A stretch of DNA of 64,000 nt from Melastoma dodecandrum (GCA_029817715.1 JARUPY010000534.1:4466501-4530500), one strand, 5' to 3'; counted from the first letter of the stretch, positions 1 to 11,518 are shown. Program-made: numbers and translations. Notes: a model not told the origin generated them from the sequence alone.

Positions 1-411
1 AAACTAGTTATACAGAAAAATTGCGAGCCTGGTAGCCAATCAGATTTGTCTCACTGCTGCAAAGGAAGGGACGATTGCTGCATTTACTCTGTGGAATCTG
101 AACATCATCAAATCCCTTTATACCTAAAGAACCCATTCAATTGTTTGGCTTCTGTTGTTCTAACTGACAACTAGAGACTCAACGACCAGCATTTCGGTTG
201 GCTTAACAAAGAACATTTTAATTAAAATGAGGATATCACGACATCTGTGCCAGGAGAAAACATGACCTGTATCAAAAGAATTAAAGGACAGTCCTCCTCA
301 AAGACATAGAGGGTTCGAGGTTTCCTTTTCTTCAATGAAATCGCCAATCTTTTAGGAGAAATATCGTTGTGGCTGTGTTCATACTACCGGCAAACAGAAC
401 ATTCCTCTCAT
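1..411. repeat. Left copy of a 411-bp duplication (tail of a possible 10.9 kb tandem repeat)
   Basis: This stretch matches 10942-11352 in the same orientation with a constant offset of 10,941 bases, no net indels and about 11 substitutions (roughly 97% identity). The match ends at about 411-415, where the left copy runs into the interior of the copia element while the right copy continues into unrelated sequence. It may extend beyond the left edge, which cannot be seen. It is not an LTR: it lacks TG/CA ends and its partner lies about 300 bp outside the recognised LTR. Confidence 0.85.
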
Positions 412-522
412 TTATGAGCTGTATCAGTCTCATAAGCTTCTACACCGTAGACGGTATAGCCTTCTACGACCCATGGAGTTATAGAAAATCTAGGATTTTT
501 CTATAACCAATACAGAGCAAGG

Positions 523-559
523 TACTCCCCCTCAACACAATTTTCTCCCCCTTTTTGTC
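523..559 (-). other. Duplicated polypurine tracts of the copia element
   Basis: On the minus strand two tracts, AAAAAGGGGGAG (ending near 546) and GAGGGGGAG (near 523-535), lie about 20 bp apart downstream of the envelope-like ORF. Multiple polypurine tracts here are known in Sireviruses and prime plus-strand DNA synthesis. No LTR start matching the 5' LTR follows them: the interior-like sequence continues to about 413. Confidence 0.65.
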
Positions 560-859
560 ACATCAAAAAGAAGATGAATGTAGGTTGATAAAGAAGAGTA
601 AATTTCTTGCAGAAGGTATGACATGTCTTTCATAACCAACATGCAGAAGGTAGTTTTAATTCTCGCAGAGGGTAGAGCAGAGAGTGCAAAACCGTCATGC
701 AGAATGTGGTGCAGAAGGTGTGACAGAAAGTTCAATACCATACTGCTCAAAGGAAATGTGTCCACGAGGTGGCACTTATTACAATCTAGAAGACCACAGA
801 AATCAGTTTTTGGTCCAGCTAGAAATGCATAAAAGAAAAAGAAACAGCAACTAAGGAGA

Positions 860-2479
860 TCACTCCTCAGACTCAGCAGAATCCTTTTCCAGAAGTTTGC
901 GCAGAAGCTTGTCCTGGCGTTCCACTAAGCGAAACAGGTCAGTGACCATTCGCTGAAGGACGCGGATGTCTTCCCCAAGATTGAGGAGAGCAGTGTTATC
1001 CACAGGGACTTGAGCTTCAGCAGATGATGAAGGACGTCTCCGACCAGCAAGCTTAGCAGCAGAGGGTCGAGCAGAAGATGCTTCAGCATTCTTCTTGGCC
1101 TCTAGAAGCTTATCCTCATCATCACGCGCAGAATCCAGTGACTTCCCTTTCAGGGTCCAGGTAGAGCCCTTCCTCACATAATGCATGCTGGCTATAATTT
1201 GTTGTCCAAAAGTGCCAACTTTCCACTTTTCTTGAAAAGTAGAAGCATCAGTAGAGACACGAGCTAATTTCAGAAGGCCGGCGATTACCTGGCCATAAGG
1301 GAGAGCTTTCCCAGCCGTATTGCAGCATCTTTTCATGTGGGAGAACACCAGCAAACCAAGATTAAAGGGAATGCCCTTCAGGATATGAGCCATCAACGTC
1401 GCATCATTGGAGGTGATGGTGTCGATGCTTCCAGTTCTTGGTAGAAGGCAGAACAGAACCACTCGATGCAGAATGCGGGTTTTGAGATCCAACTTGGTGG
1501 ACTCAAGGTACTTGGTCGCATTGACCTTCTGTCCCAGAATGATGCTATAGGATTCTTCTTTTCCCATGTCCATCAGAGGATCATATTCCTCACAGCAGAA
1601 CAATTGATTCACATCATGGGCAGAGAATACCAGTGTGACCCCTTCAATGACTGTCTTTATGAACTTGGCATGCGGGCCCTGTTCATGGAACGTGATGTTC
1701 GCATAGAACTCTCTCAAACGAGAGACAGGCAGCTCTGCATAGGTCTCACAGAAGGTTCTCAAACCGATTCTATCCAGCAGAGGGGCAATATCAAGTCCAT
1801 TAGCCGCAAACCAGTTAAAATCGATCCGCTTAAAGGTGGCAATCTGCCTACCCGCAGCATCACATTTAGGCAGTTTATCATCGGCCAAAACAGTTTCAAT
1901 CTCCTTCTTAGAGACAAGAGGATTTACCGGAAAGATATACGAATCCAGGTCCTCTGTGAAAGTGTCCTCAGGAACAGGTTTCTCTGGGGACTTGGTCTTT
2001 TTGGCAGCCATATCAATGATAGAGGTGCTGACCGTCTCGGGCTCTTTCCGTTTCAGCCTGGTCCTAGAGGAAACTCCTCCGGGTTTCATGGCATCATGGA
2101 GAGGCTTTTTGGTAGGAGTGGCCGCAGGCTTCTGCGAAGCCTTCTGAAGCTTAGAAGCTACTCCTTTCAGCTTGAGATCAGGAGAGACAGTGACGACCGG
2201 AGTAGGAACTTCCATGTCAGCCTCACCAGGCACATCATCAGCAGGGGGGATCTCCACCTCCTCATCAGATGCGACAATCTCAGCAGTAGGGGCGACAGGG
2301 AGTGTATCACTTGTCGCAGTAGAACCTTTGACAGAGGCCTTAGGAACAGAGCACTCAGGCACAGAAGGCTCAGAGACAGAGGGTTCCACCGTCATGACAA
2401 TCGGAGGTTCCTTCTGGGTTGTATCTTCCTCGGTGACTTGGACTTTTGAGGGCCCTTCGTCTGTGGAGATGAGAGGCAT
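860..2479 (-). CDS. Envelope-like / putative plant transposon protein of the Sirevirus element
   Basis: This 539-codon ORF lies downstream of pol, where Sireviruses carry an extra envelope-like ORF. Residues 1-170 are a low-complexity Glu/Pro/Thr/Ser-rich region. Residues about 195-430 hold the globular part (FNWFAANGL, LPVSRLREFYAN and GKALPYGQVIAGLL segments), as seen in the family annotated 'putative plant transposon protein'. The C-terminus (about 485-535) is predicted coiled coil (NLGEDIRVLQRMVTDLF). No clear membrane segment is visible. The frame stays open upstream of 2479 to about 2690 without an ATG, so the start may come from splicing or lie at 2479. No stop interrupts it, unlike pol. 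Its function is unknown. Confidence 0.75.
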   Translation of the reverse strand: MPLISTDEGPSKVQVTEEDTTQKEPPIVMTVEPSVSEPSVPECSVPKASVKGSTATSDTLPVAPTAEIVASDEEVEIPPADDVPGEADMEVPTPVVTVSPDLKLKGVASKLQKASQKPAATPTKKPLHDAMKPGGVSSRTRLKRKEPETVSTSIIDMAAKKTKSPEKPVPEDTFTEDLDSYIFPVNPLVSKKEIETVLADDKLPKCDAAGRQIATFKRIDFNWFAANGLDIAPLLDRIGLRTFCETYAELPVSRLREFYANITFHEQGPHAKFIKTVIEGVTLVFSAHDVNQLFCCEEYDPLMDMGKEESYSIILGQKVNATKYLESTKLDLKTRILHRVVLFCLLPRTGSIDTITSNDATLMAHILKGIPFNLGLLVFSHMKRCCNTAGKALPYGQVIAGLLKLARVSTDASTFQEKWKVGTFGQQIIASMHYVRKGSTWTLKGKSLDSARDDEDKLLEAKKNAEASSARPSAAKLAGRRRPSSSAEAQVPVDNTALLNLGEDIRVLQRMVTDLFRLVERQDKLLRKLLEKDSAESEE

Positions 2480-2689
2480 GCCATCGAGAGTCTCAACGGC
2501 AACAGTGGTCTGGTCCTTCGCAGGAGATATGGGTTTCTCCGGCGAGGAAGGGGGTGGAGTCCTGTTCGCAGATGATGCAGGCTTCTCCGATCCATAGGCG
2601 CGAGCCTTCTTTCTTCCGGCCTTAGCCTTTTCCTCAGGGATTTCACTTTGGGTGCATTGACACAGAGAAATCGAAGGTTTCGAGGTTAG

Positions 2690-3435
2690 GGCAAGAATAA
2701 GGAAGTTTCAGGGTTGAAGAAGGAGAGTCACGGTTAATGATTTTAACCAGCCTCCGAATGCCTCTTTTTTTGGGAAGAAAATATTCTCCCGCCCAAAATA
2801 CTCATGATTTTGATTTTTCAAGATGAAAAACTGTCATCTCACGAATGACATGCATCAAAATATATGGGGAATATTTGTTTCCTTATTATAATAGGAAATC
2901 TGACGGTTCTGCAACGCAGAAGGTGGTTTCATAACCTTCTGTTGCAAGCTTCTTCAGTGTAAAAGAGTCAAATATTATGGATATTATATCCAAAATATAT
3001 TATTAGGATTATTAATTTCCTAATAGAAACCATATTGATCAGAACAAATATTTTATTTGATTCTGATTATATCTAAATATTTTATTGGATGATAATTGAT
3101 ATCTCCAGACGTAAACTTCTAATTAATTGGAAATTACCAAAGTTAGATTTAAGGTATACATATCGTTATACCTTCTATAAGATAGATGGTGAAATTCAAG
3201 CTTCTATTGTATAGAAAGCTAAAAATTATACCTTCTATTATGAAGAGTACAAGCATGTACCTTCTGTAGAGTAGAAACAGAAGATTATACCTTCTGTAAT
3301 GAAGTGCACAAATAAATGTACCTTCTATATAATAGAGTGTAGAGGATTCTACCTTCTATAGTGAAGTGTACGAAAGTGTACCTTCTGTAGTAAGTTTTTG
3401 AAGTTCTTACTTAACGTATTGTCTTCTGAAAGACA
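2690..3435 (-). other. Non-coding spacer between pol and the envelope-like ORF
   Basis: About 745 bp, AT-rich, with no ORF of note. It contains repeated ACCTTCT(A/G)TA-type motifs near 3170-3390, spaced about 35-50 bp apart, part of the CTTCTGTAGAA-like motif found throughout the element. It is probably the intron or leader for the downstream ORF. Confidence 0.5.
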
Positions 3436-6400
3436 TTAAAGAGGATGGCAGATTCCTAATGCACTTTTGAAAAAGAAAAATTTTTCTTTGTCCAGAGGTT
3501 TAGTAAAGATATCAGCCAATTGGTGTTCAGTGTTAATGTATTCCATACTAACAGAACCCTATTGTACATTATCTCTCAGAAAGTGATGTCTGAGTTCGAT
3601 ATGCTTCGATCGCGAGTGATACACTGGATTCTTAGCTAGGCTAATAGCACTAGTATTATCACATATGATCGAAATTTTTGTAAATGAGAGACCGTAGTCC
3701 TCAAGTTGTTGTTTCATCCACAGGAGTTGTGCACAGCAGCTTCAGCTGCTATATATTCAGGTTCTGCAGCGAAGAGGGCAACAGAAGTCTGCTTCTTAGA
3801 AAGCCATGAAATCAACATGCTTCCCATGAGCTGATATGTACCACTTGTACTTTTTCTGTCTACCTTACTTCCTGCGAAGTCTGCATCGGAATATCCGGTG
3901 AGATCAAAGTTTGATTTCTTAGAATACCAGATGCCAAGGTTTACAGAACCCTGTAGATATCTAAAGATCCTCTTAACCGCAGTCATGTGAGATTCTTTAG
4001 GTGCTGATTGAAATCTAGCACAGAGACACACACTAAATAGTATGTCAGGTCTAGAGGCTGTAAGGTACAAAAGAGAACCTATCATGCTTCTGTAGAGCTT
4101 ACTATCCACTTCTTTACCGTTTTCGTCTTTGTCCAATTGAGTATTTGTGCCCATTGGAGTAGACAAAGGTTTCGTGCCTTCTAGGCCGAATTTCTTCAGA
4201 AGCTGCTTAGTGTACTTTTCTTGATGTAAGAATGTACCTTCTGCAGATTGCTGAATTTGTAAACCAAGGAAGAACGTAAGTTCTCCCATCATGCTCATCT
4301 CAAACTCACTTGTCATGAGCTTGGAGAATTCATCACAGAGCGTTTCATCAGTTGATCCAAAGATAATGTCATCGACATAGATCTGGACAACAATGAGATG
4401 ATTGCTTCTGTGTTTGAGAAAGAGAGTAGTATCTACTCTTCCTCTATTGTAGCCCTTTTCGACAAGGAAGGTGCTAAGTCTCTCATACCATGCTCTAGGA
4501 GCCTGTTTAAGACCATATAGAGCTCTGGAGAGTTTATAGACGTAGTTTCTGTGTTGCAGATCCTCGAAACCAGGAGGTTGACTTACATAGACCTCTTCCT
4601 TGATTTCTCCATTGAGGAATGCACTTTTTACGTCCATTTGGTACAACTTAAAGTTGTTAAAACATGCATAGGCTAATAACATTCGTATTGCCTCGAGTCG
4701 AGCTACAGGAGCAAATGTCTCATCAAAGTCGATACCCTCTTGTTGAGAGTATCCCTTAGCAACGAGTCGGGCCTTGTTCCTCACAATAATGCCGGACTCA
4801 TTTAGTTTGTTCCTGAAGATCCATTTAGTTCCAATGATGGAACGGTTGTCAGGTTTATGAACAAGTGACCACACTTTGCTCCTTTCAAATTGATCAAGCT
4901 CATCTTGCATAGCAAGTATCCAATCTGGATCTTTTAGAGCTTCATCGATATTCTCTGGCTCTTTCTATGATAGAAAAGCCGAGTGTTCATAGAAGGCGTT
5001 TACAGAACATCTTGTCTGTATGCCTCTGTTAAGATCTCCTATGACTTGGTCTATAGGATGCCGTCTTTGATAAAGAGCAGGTGCTCTAATATCACTTTGC
5101 TGATTATTCTGAGAATGTTCTTCAGAATTATCATTCGTTTGTTCAAGGTTATTTTTAGACTCTTGAACAGAAGGTTTACCCTTTTCTTTCGTAGAGGGTG
5201 GAGTTTCTACATAATCTTCTGTAGGATCTAGAGATATAACATCTCTTGTATTGATAGTAGGAAGGTCATTAATTTTTACATTAATAGACTCCTCTATAGT
5301 AGAAGTTCTTTTGTTTAGAACTCTATAAGCTTTGCTAGACAAAGAGTATCCAAGAAAGATGCCCTCATCTGTCTTAGCTTCGAACTTTCCCAAATTGTCC
5401 TTAGAAGGTCTCAAGATAAAACATGGACTTCCAAAGGAGTAGAAATAGGATATATTCGGTTTTCTTGCCCTGTATAATTGATAGGGAGTTTTCTCAAGTA
5501 TGGGTCTGAGTAGAACCCTATTTGATATGTAGCATGCTGTATTAACAGCTTCTGCCCATAGGTTCTGTGGAGCAGAGCTCTCACACATCATGGTTCTAGC
5601 CATGTCTATTAGAGTTCTATTTTTCCGTTCTGCTACTCCATTCTGTTGAGGAGTATAAGGAGTAGAAAAATTGTGATCGATACCATGTTCGTCACAGAAA
5701 GTAGCGAAGTCATGGTTTTCAAACTCAGTACCATGATCCGTTCTTATAGCTTTTACAGAAGATCCAATTTCATTCTGTAATTTCTTAGCTAGCTTAATGA
5801 AAGTTTCAAAAGCATCGCTTTTGTGAGTTAGAAATTTAACCCACGTGTATCTAGAGTAGTCATCAACTACAACTAGACAGTACCTTCTACCGCCGACACT
5901 CTGAACTCTAGTAGGTCCGAATAGATCCATATGTAGAAGTTCAAGAGGTTGAGAAGTAGAAACTTCATTCTTGGATTTGAATGAAGATTTAGTTTGTTTT
6001 CCAAGTGAACATGCTTCACAGAAGCTGTCATGCTCAAAACGGATATTGGGTAATCCCTTAACCAAATCCTTTTTCACAAGCTTGGATAACAATTTGAAGT
6101 TGGAGTGTCCCAACCTTCTATGCCATAGTAGGCTTTCATCTTTGACTGTCAGAAGGCAGTTTTCTGTAGTACAGAAGCTATTCTGAGTCAAGGTATAGAT
6201 GTTCCTCTTACGAGTCCCAATGAAGCGAACTTCGTTGTTTAGGATTCCGGAACACTTGTCTTGATCAAAAGTTATTTTATAACCTTTGTCACAAAGCTGG
6301 CTAATGCTCAGTAAATTATGTTTGAGTTCTGTAACCAACAGAACCTCATCGATGACCATGGAGTCAGAACTTCCAATGGTACCTTTGCCAATGCCAGAGC

Positions 6401-6794
6401 CTTTGCTATTATCACCGAATTTAACCGACCCTCCACATTGTAGAGTCAGTTGAGAGAATTTGGATGGGTCTCCGGTCATGTGCCTGGAGCATCCACTATC
6501 CAGATACCATTCACTTTCAACAGTTTCTGTTTGAAAGCAGGTATTAAGTTCATTTTGAGTTTCTGTGTGAGTTGTGAGGCACATTTGTGCTTCCTCATCA
6601 TCAGAATCATCAAGTTCTGCCCAAGAATCTATTGCTTTCTTGAACTTGAGTTTAGGAGAAGGTTTCTCCTTTTCTTTAAGTAAAGGACATTCTATACTGT
6701 AATGCCCTTTCTTTTTGCATTTATAACATATGACCGATTTTGGGTCCATGTGATTTTGGCTTTTCTTATTAAAGCGCTTTTGGAGGCGAACCAC
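3436..6794 (-). pseudogene. Degenerate copia pol (zinc knuckle, protease, integrase, RT, RNase H)
   Basis: Minus-strand order: CCHC zinc knuckle (CYKCKKKGHYSIEC), aspartic protease (WYLDSGCSRHMTG), integrase with its HHCC-type region, DLFGP, RTDHGTEF and NGVAERKNRT motifs, then RT ([21 protein letters not shown]) and RNase H ([17 protein letters not shown]). An in-frame TAG at 4965-4967 separates integrase from RT. A frameshift near 3740 and a TAG at 3559-3561 interrupt RNase H, which ends at a TAA at 3436-3438 after the usual LADIFTKPL segment. The protein is otherwise well preserved, so the element is fairly young but disabled. Confidence 0.9.
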
Positions 6795-7552
6795 AAAAGG
6801 CGTTTAGCTATCATTGCGAGTTCATCATCCGAATCAGCTTCTGCTTCATCATCTGAACCTTCTGTAGGTCCTTCTGATGCTCTGAAAGCTACAGGTGCTC
6901 TCTTTATATCAGGTTGAGTGGATCTTTCCATCTTATACGAGATTAAGGAGTTCATCAATTGATCTAGTCGAAGAGTAGATAGGTCTTTAGCTTCCTCTAT
7001 AGCCATTTTCTTGGCTTCCCATGATTTGGGTAGAGTACGCATAACCTTTCGAACTAGTTCAGAATTTTGATAGGATTTGCCCAGATGAGTTAGGGCATCA
7101 ACTAGAAGGTTAAGTCTCTGGAACATCCGTTCTACATATTCATCAGCCTTCATAGTGAAATTTTCATATTGGTGAATTAAGAAATTCACCTTAGATTCTC
7201 TTATCTGGTCTGTCCCAATATATATGATGACAAGTTTATCCCAGATTTCCTTGCCCGAAGTGCAAGTTGAAACTTTGATAAATTCACCTTCAGACATAGC
7301 ATTGAACATCAAATACTTTGCCGTTTTAGTGAGTCGTCTGATCTTAAGGTATTCCCGTGTAGGATGACCTTCTCGATCAAATCGTTGGTTCTCAGGTATA
7401 GAAGGTGGACCATCTTCTATATAAGACCACAAGTCTTCGTCAATAGTATCAACGAATGCGCTCATTCGAATTTTCCAATAAGAAAAATTCTTACCATCGA
7501 AAATGGGAGGATTCTCAACATGTGGTTTGGGCACATTATAGTTTTCAGCCAT
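6795..7552 (-). pseudogene. Copia gag (UBN2-type), frameshifted into pol
   Basis: The ORF begins MAENYNVPKPHVENPP and has the copia Gag signature FDGKNFSYWKIRMSAF, followed by a helical capsid-like region (residues 50-215) and an acidic stretch (DDEAEADSDDE). The frame continues to 6692 but with nonsense residues: a single-base shift near 6795 moves the zinc knuckle into the pol frame. Gag packages element RNA into virus-like particles in the cytoplasm. In intact copia elements gag and pol are one ORF, so the shift is most likely a mutation. Confidence 0.85.
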
Positions 7553-8099
7553 TTGTTCAATTCGTATAGAATAGGACTTCTATAGAACAGAACGTTGACG
7601 AATATAACCTCAACAAAGAAGCGAGCTTCTGTTGGGTAGAAATCAGTCGTCAAGTCAACAAACAAGTCTCTGTTAACCAGAGTACGAGTGTTAATATGAC
7701 AGAACTGAGAATTTTCTTTCAGGTGGCAGTTGTTGAATTCTCGCAGAGCAGCAAGCTTCTGCAGAACAGAAACAAAATGTCAAATGTGATATTTACAGAA
7801 AGTATGCTTCTGTAGAATGTACCGTATGCTTCTACAAAGTAGAGCAACAAATCGTTTCTCACAGAACAAGGTGCTTCTGTGGAACAGAGGTTAAATTCTG
7901 ATAGAGCGTAAGCTTCTACAGAATAGAACCAAGTAGATTTTCACAGAGCTTAAAGCTTCTGTGCAGTAGCGGGTTGATTCTGATAGAGCGTAGGCTTCTA
8001 CAGAATAGCAACAGTCACAGAGCTAAGAGCTTCTGTGGAGAAGAGTGTGTAGCTGGAAAGAGCTTTTCAAGGATATACAACAAGCTGTTAAGCCTCTGT
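7553..8099 (-). other. Untranslated leader between primer-binding site and gag
   Basis: About 550 bp without a supported ORF. It carries several loose repeats of GCTTCTGTAGAA/CAGAATAGAA-type motifs (7800-8040). Confidence 0.5.
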
Positions 8100-8120
8100 T
8101 GAACCCGCTCTGATAACAAT
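8100..8120 (-). other. tRNA primer-binding site of the copia element
   Basis: Immediately inside the 5' LTR end, the minus strand reads TTATCAGAGCGGGTT, close to the TGGTATCAGAGC complement of plant initiator methionine tRNA used by copia elements. It fixes the inner LTR boundary at 8121. Confidence 0.75.
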
Positions 8121-8560
8121 TGTTACACTAAGAGGGGGGTGAATTAGTGTTAATCTCCAAATTCGGATTTTAACGCTTTTTCGTTTTACCCTGCAGCGAA
8201 AGAAAGCTTCTGTTAAACAGAACCATAGATAGGTTTCTGTACAACAAAACGTTCAAGTGTGTTCGCAATTTGTTTGATTGGACACAAGTATTTTTATAAT
8301 GGTTCAGCAAATTGCTTACGTCCTCTCTTCACCCAAATATTTGGATGGTTTCCACTCAAATGTATCTCAGTACAAATTACACAAGTGATAGCAACTAAAA
8401 GCAGACCCGTAGGTTCTGTACAATAGAGGCTTGAGTGGCAGAGCACAGACCAGAAGGTTCTGTACCGTAGAGGCTCGTTATGTAGCACAAACCCGAAGGT
8501 TCTGTACTATAGTAACTTAGGCTCAATACAGACAAGAAGGTTATGTATCGTAGTGAGTTC

Positions 8561-8846
8561 GGCACAACACAGACCAGAGGGTTTTGTGTCGAAGAGACTT
8601 AGGCACAACACAGACCAGAGGGTTCTGTGTCGAAGTATCTTAGGCACAACACAGACCAGAGGGTTCTGTGTCGAAGTGACTTAGGCACAACACAGACCAG
8701 AGGGTTCTGTGTCGAAGTGACTTAGGCACAACACAGACCAGAGGGTTCTGTGTCGAAGAAGGTAGGCACAACACAGACCAGAGGGTTCTGTGTCGAAGAA
8801 GCTTAGGCACAACACAGACCAGAAGGTTCTGTGTCGAAGAAGGTAA
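8561..8846. repeat. 41-bp tandem repeat inside the LTR (about 7 copies)
   Basis: Units begin GGCACAACACAGACCAGA at 8561, 8602, 8643, 8684, 8725, 8764 and 8805: a 41-bp period with one 39-bp unit. Each contains the core GTTCTGTGTCGAAG. Copies are nearly identical, implying recent expansion. Confidence 0.9.
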
Positions 8847-9396
8847 GGCTCAATACTGACCAGAAGGTTCTGTGTCAGACGTGTTAACCTTCTATAGCAC
8901 AGATCAAGAGATTCTGTACTGTAAGCGTCAACCTTCTATAGAACAGATCCAAGGATTCTGTATCACATAAGGTATTGCACAGACGTAGAGTTCTATACAA
9001 AGAATGTCAATCCACAATAGAAAGTTCTGTATAGGAAAATGACTTAGTTGTGAAGCACAGATCTGAAAGATTCTATACCAAGAGTAGTCGACCTTCTACT
9101 GAACAGACCGTAAGGTTCTGTAGCAAAAGTGATAAGGAAAATGTATGCACAGACCCGTAGGGTTCTGTACTACAAGGAGTTGTACAGACCGTAAGGTTCT
9201 GCACTAAAGTAGATTCAGACCTGAAGGTTCTGCTCTACAGAGGGTTGTACAGATCCGAAGATTCTGCACTACAGGAGGTTGCACGTATTAACGTGACTAA
9301 CAAGGTAGCAAGTGCGCAATCCCTCAAGGATAACGACTTCGTGGCGTACCCCACGCGAGTACGTAGCGAACCCTACGCAAGTAGACAACGTTCCCT

Positions 9397-9636
9397 TTGT
9401 CTTAGGGTGGACAACGTATCCTTTGTCCTAGGATGAACAGCGTGCCCTCTGTCCTAGGGTGACAGCCTTCCTCCTGTCCTGAGGTGACAGCCTTCCTCCT
9501 GTCCTGAGGTTGAACAGCGTTCCCTCTGTTCTGGGGTGACAGCCTTCCTCCTGTCCTGAGGTGACAGCCTTCCTCTTGTCCTGAGGTGACAGCCTTCCTC
9601 CTGTCCTGAGGTGACAACCTTCCTCTTGTCCTGAGG
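9397..9636. repeat. 25-bp tandem repeat inside the LTR (about 9 copies)
   Basis: Consensus unit GTCCTGAGGTGACAGCCTTC plus CTCCT, repeated about nine times with variants (GTCCTAGG, GTTCTGGGG). The long antisense ORFs here are artefacts of the repeat. Confidence 0.85.
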
Positions 9637-10941
9637 TTCCTGCACACAGAGCTCTACACAACAGAAGCTGGTTAGTCCCTCACCTTCTGTGCTCCCGAGG
9701 TTCAGCCCTTCTCTCCGACCCGCTGCACGTTGATCACACGACCTCCAGCCGTGCCTCCAGCCAACGTATCCTGCAGCTTCCAGTCGAGTCCCTCGAGCCC
9801 CCGAGTCACTCTCCCAAAAGGTTTCACCAACGATGCAGCTTCCGCCGGTAGTGCTCCTCGTGTGACTAACTCGAACGAATGAAAGAACTAAAGCTCAAGC
9901 ACACGCTCTCTCTGATCAGAATGGGATAAGAGAAAAAATGAATGTTCTATATGTTGTGTGTTTGTTGAATGGGAGAGAGCATGGCCTTTTATACACCAAG
10001 CCTAAGAAGAAAATATAAATGGGAAAAGATAAAAACGAAATCTGCAAAACAAGAAATTAAAAGTTTGTTTACAAAATAGATAAAATGATATACAGGTGCA
10101 AACATTCAGCAAGGAAGATAATCATATCAAAATAAAATAAGAATATGATAGTTTCCCTAAATAAGGCAGCACATAAGGTATCGCAGAAGGTTCTGCTCGA
10201 TAGTCTTCTACAGATGGAAACAATCGAAGATTTGTTTCCATTGGGGTAAATGTTTGTTCCATCCTGATAAAGACACACGTGAGAATGTATCTGGACAGGT
10301 GGTGGTGATAGGTATCCAAATAACGGTCATATAGAGGTCGTAAGAGCTTACAGAAGCCTGTAGACCAACTAGTAGAACCTTTCCATAAATAGAGATCTTA
10401 TTTCCTTCTATAAGAAATATTATCTCCAATATGATTATTTGGAAATCAAATCAGGGTAATCTGATTAGACGAATATCTTAATCAGATAATGTACATTTCG
10501 TAATTAAATAATTGATAACTAATCATTTAATTACAAAAATAATTCTTACAAGAAGTCCTTAATAATTAAAGCTTCTGTAGAATAGAATGTTCGACCTTCT
10601 GTAGTACAGAGGGTCCGGTTCATCATCAAAACCGTCCCAACATAACAAATAACAGAAAAAAGTTAAGCATCACGCTCTGGATCATGGAATATATGCAAAA
10701 AGTTAAGCATTGACTATCCCTGATGAATCATTGAGGGAGAGCACCTGCAGGCTGATAAAACAAGCAATTGTGCCGGCATATGAGACTATGAGAGCTGCAT
10801 AAAACAACACCAGAATGCCCCCAGGTTTAAATCATCTTGTCAGCAACCATCTGCAAGTCATTTCGATCATGACTCAGCGCCCTATTCCAGCCGAAGCCCA
10901 AAAAAAGGGCATTGATGATGACAAGCACAGTACAGCAAGCA

Positions 10942-11352
10942 AAACTAGTTATACAGAAAAATTGCGAGCCTGGTAGCCAATCAGATTTGTCTCACTGCTG
11001 CAAAGGAAGGGACGATTGCTGCATTTACTCTGTGGAATCTGAACATCATCAAATCCCTTTATACCTAAAGAACCCATCCAATTGTTTGGCTTCTGCTGTT
11101 CTAACTGACAACTAGAGGCTCAACGACCAGCATTTCGGTTGGCTTAACAAGGAACATTTTAATTAAAATGAGGATATCACGACATCTGTGCTAGGAGAAA
11201 ACATGACCTGTATCAAAAGAATTAGAGGACAGTCCTCCTCAAAGACATAGAGGGGTCGAGGTTTCCTTTTCTTCAATGAAATCTTCAATCTTTTAGGAGA
11301 AACATCGCTGTGGCTGTGTTCATACTACCGGCAAACAGAACATTCCTCTCAT
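10942..11352. repeat. Right copy of the 411-bp duplication
   Basis: Partner of 1-411 in direct orientation. It lies 300 bp beyond the LTR start, in the sequence flanking the element. No gene is recognised in it. Confidence 0.85.
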
Positions 11353-11518
11353 ATATAAAACAGGCCGATGGTCACAGTCATCAAAGGATCCTCAAAATCC
11401 AATACAAGATTTGATAAAATCAAGTCCTGCAAGGCTTTATCATATGCATTCGCCCCAGCAAGTTCTCACTTTGCCCTACTGACTACAGATTGGGTGGACA
11501 AAGAGGCAGGCTGGTCTT

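Larger units (their letters stand above)
413..10642 (-). mobile_element. Sirevirus-type Ty1/copia LTR retrotransposon, lacking its 3' LTR
   Basis: Read on the minus strand the order is 5' LTR (10642-8121), primer-binding site, gag, zinc knuckle, protease, integrase, reverse transcriptase, RNase H, a long spacer, an envelope-like ORF and repeated G-rich polypurine tracts. Copia order (integrase before RT), a large LTR, a separate ORF after pol and multiple AAAGGGGGAG tracts are known features of the Sirevirus (SIRE/Maximus) lineage. The expected 3' LTR is absent: the interior stops at about 413 where it abuts a copy of the sequence flanking the other end. pol carries several frameshifts and stops, so the copy is not autonomous. 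Its age cannot be dated from LTR divergence because only one LTR is present. Confidence 0.9.
8121..10642 (-). repeat. 5' LTR of the Sirevirus element (about 2,522 bp)
   Basis: The plus-strand boundaries are TGTTACACTAAG at 8121 and ACCGTCCCAACA ending at 10642, so on the minus strand the LTR runs TGTTGGGACGG...TGTAACA with standard TG/CA ends. The size fits Sirevirus LTRs. It holds two internal tandem arrays (8561-8846 and 9397-9636) and seven GAA-NN-TTC palindromes. The five bases outside the start are TAACA (10643-10647); the matching target duplication cannot be checked because the other end is missing. Confidence 0.85.

Noticed and set aside
1..411. A 3' LTR of the Sirevirus
   Set aside because: It does not match the 5' LTR at 8121-10642, has no TG/CA ends, and its duplicate lies outside the LTR.
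1466..2449. Plus-strand ORF of 327 codons
   Set aside because: It is antisense to the envelope-like ORF and Arg/Ser-rich with no family motif, a compositional shadow.
8561..9636. Tandem arrays resembling a CRISPR or satellite array
   Set aside because: Units are contiguous with no unique spacers and lie inside a retrotransposon LTR in a plant genome.
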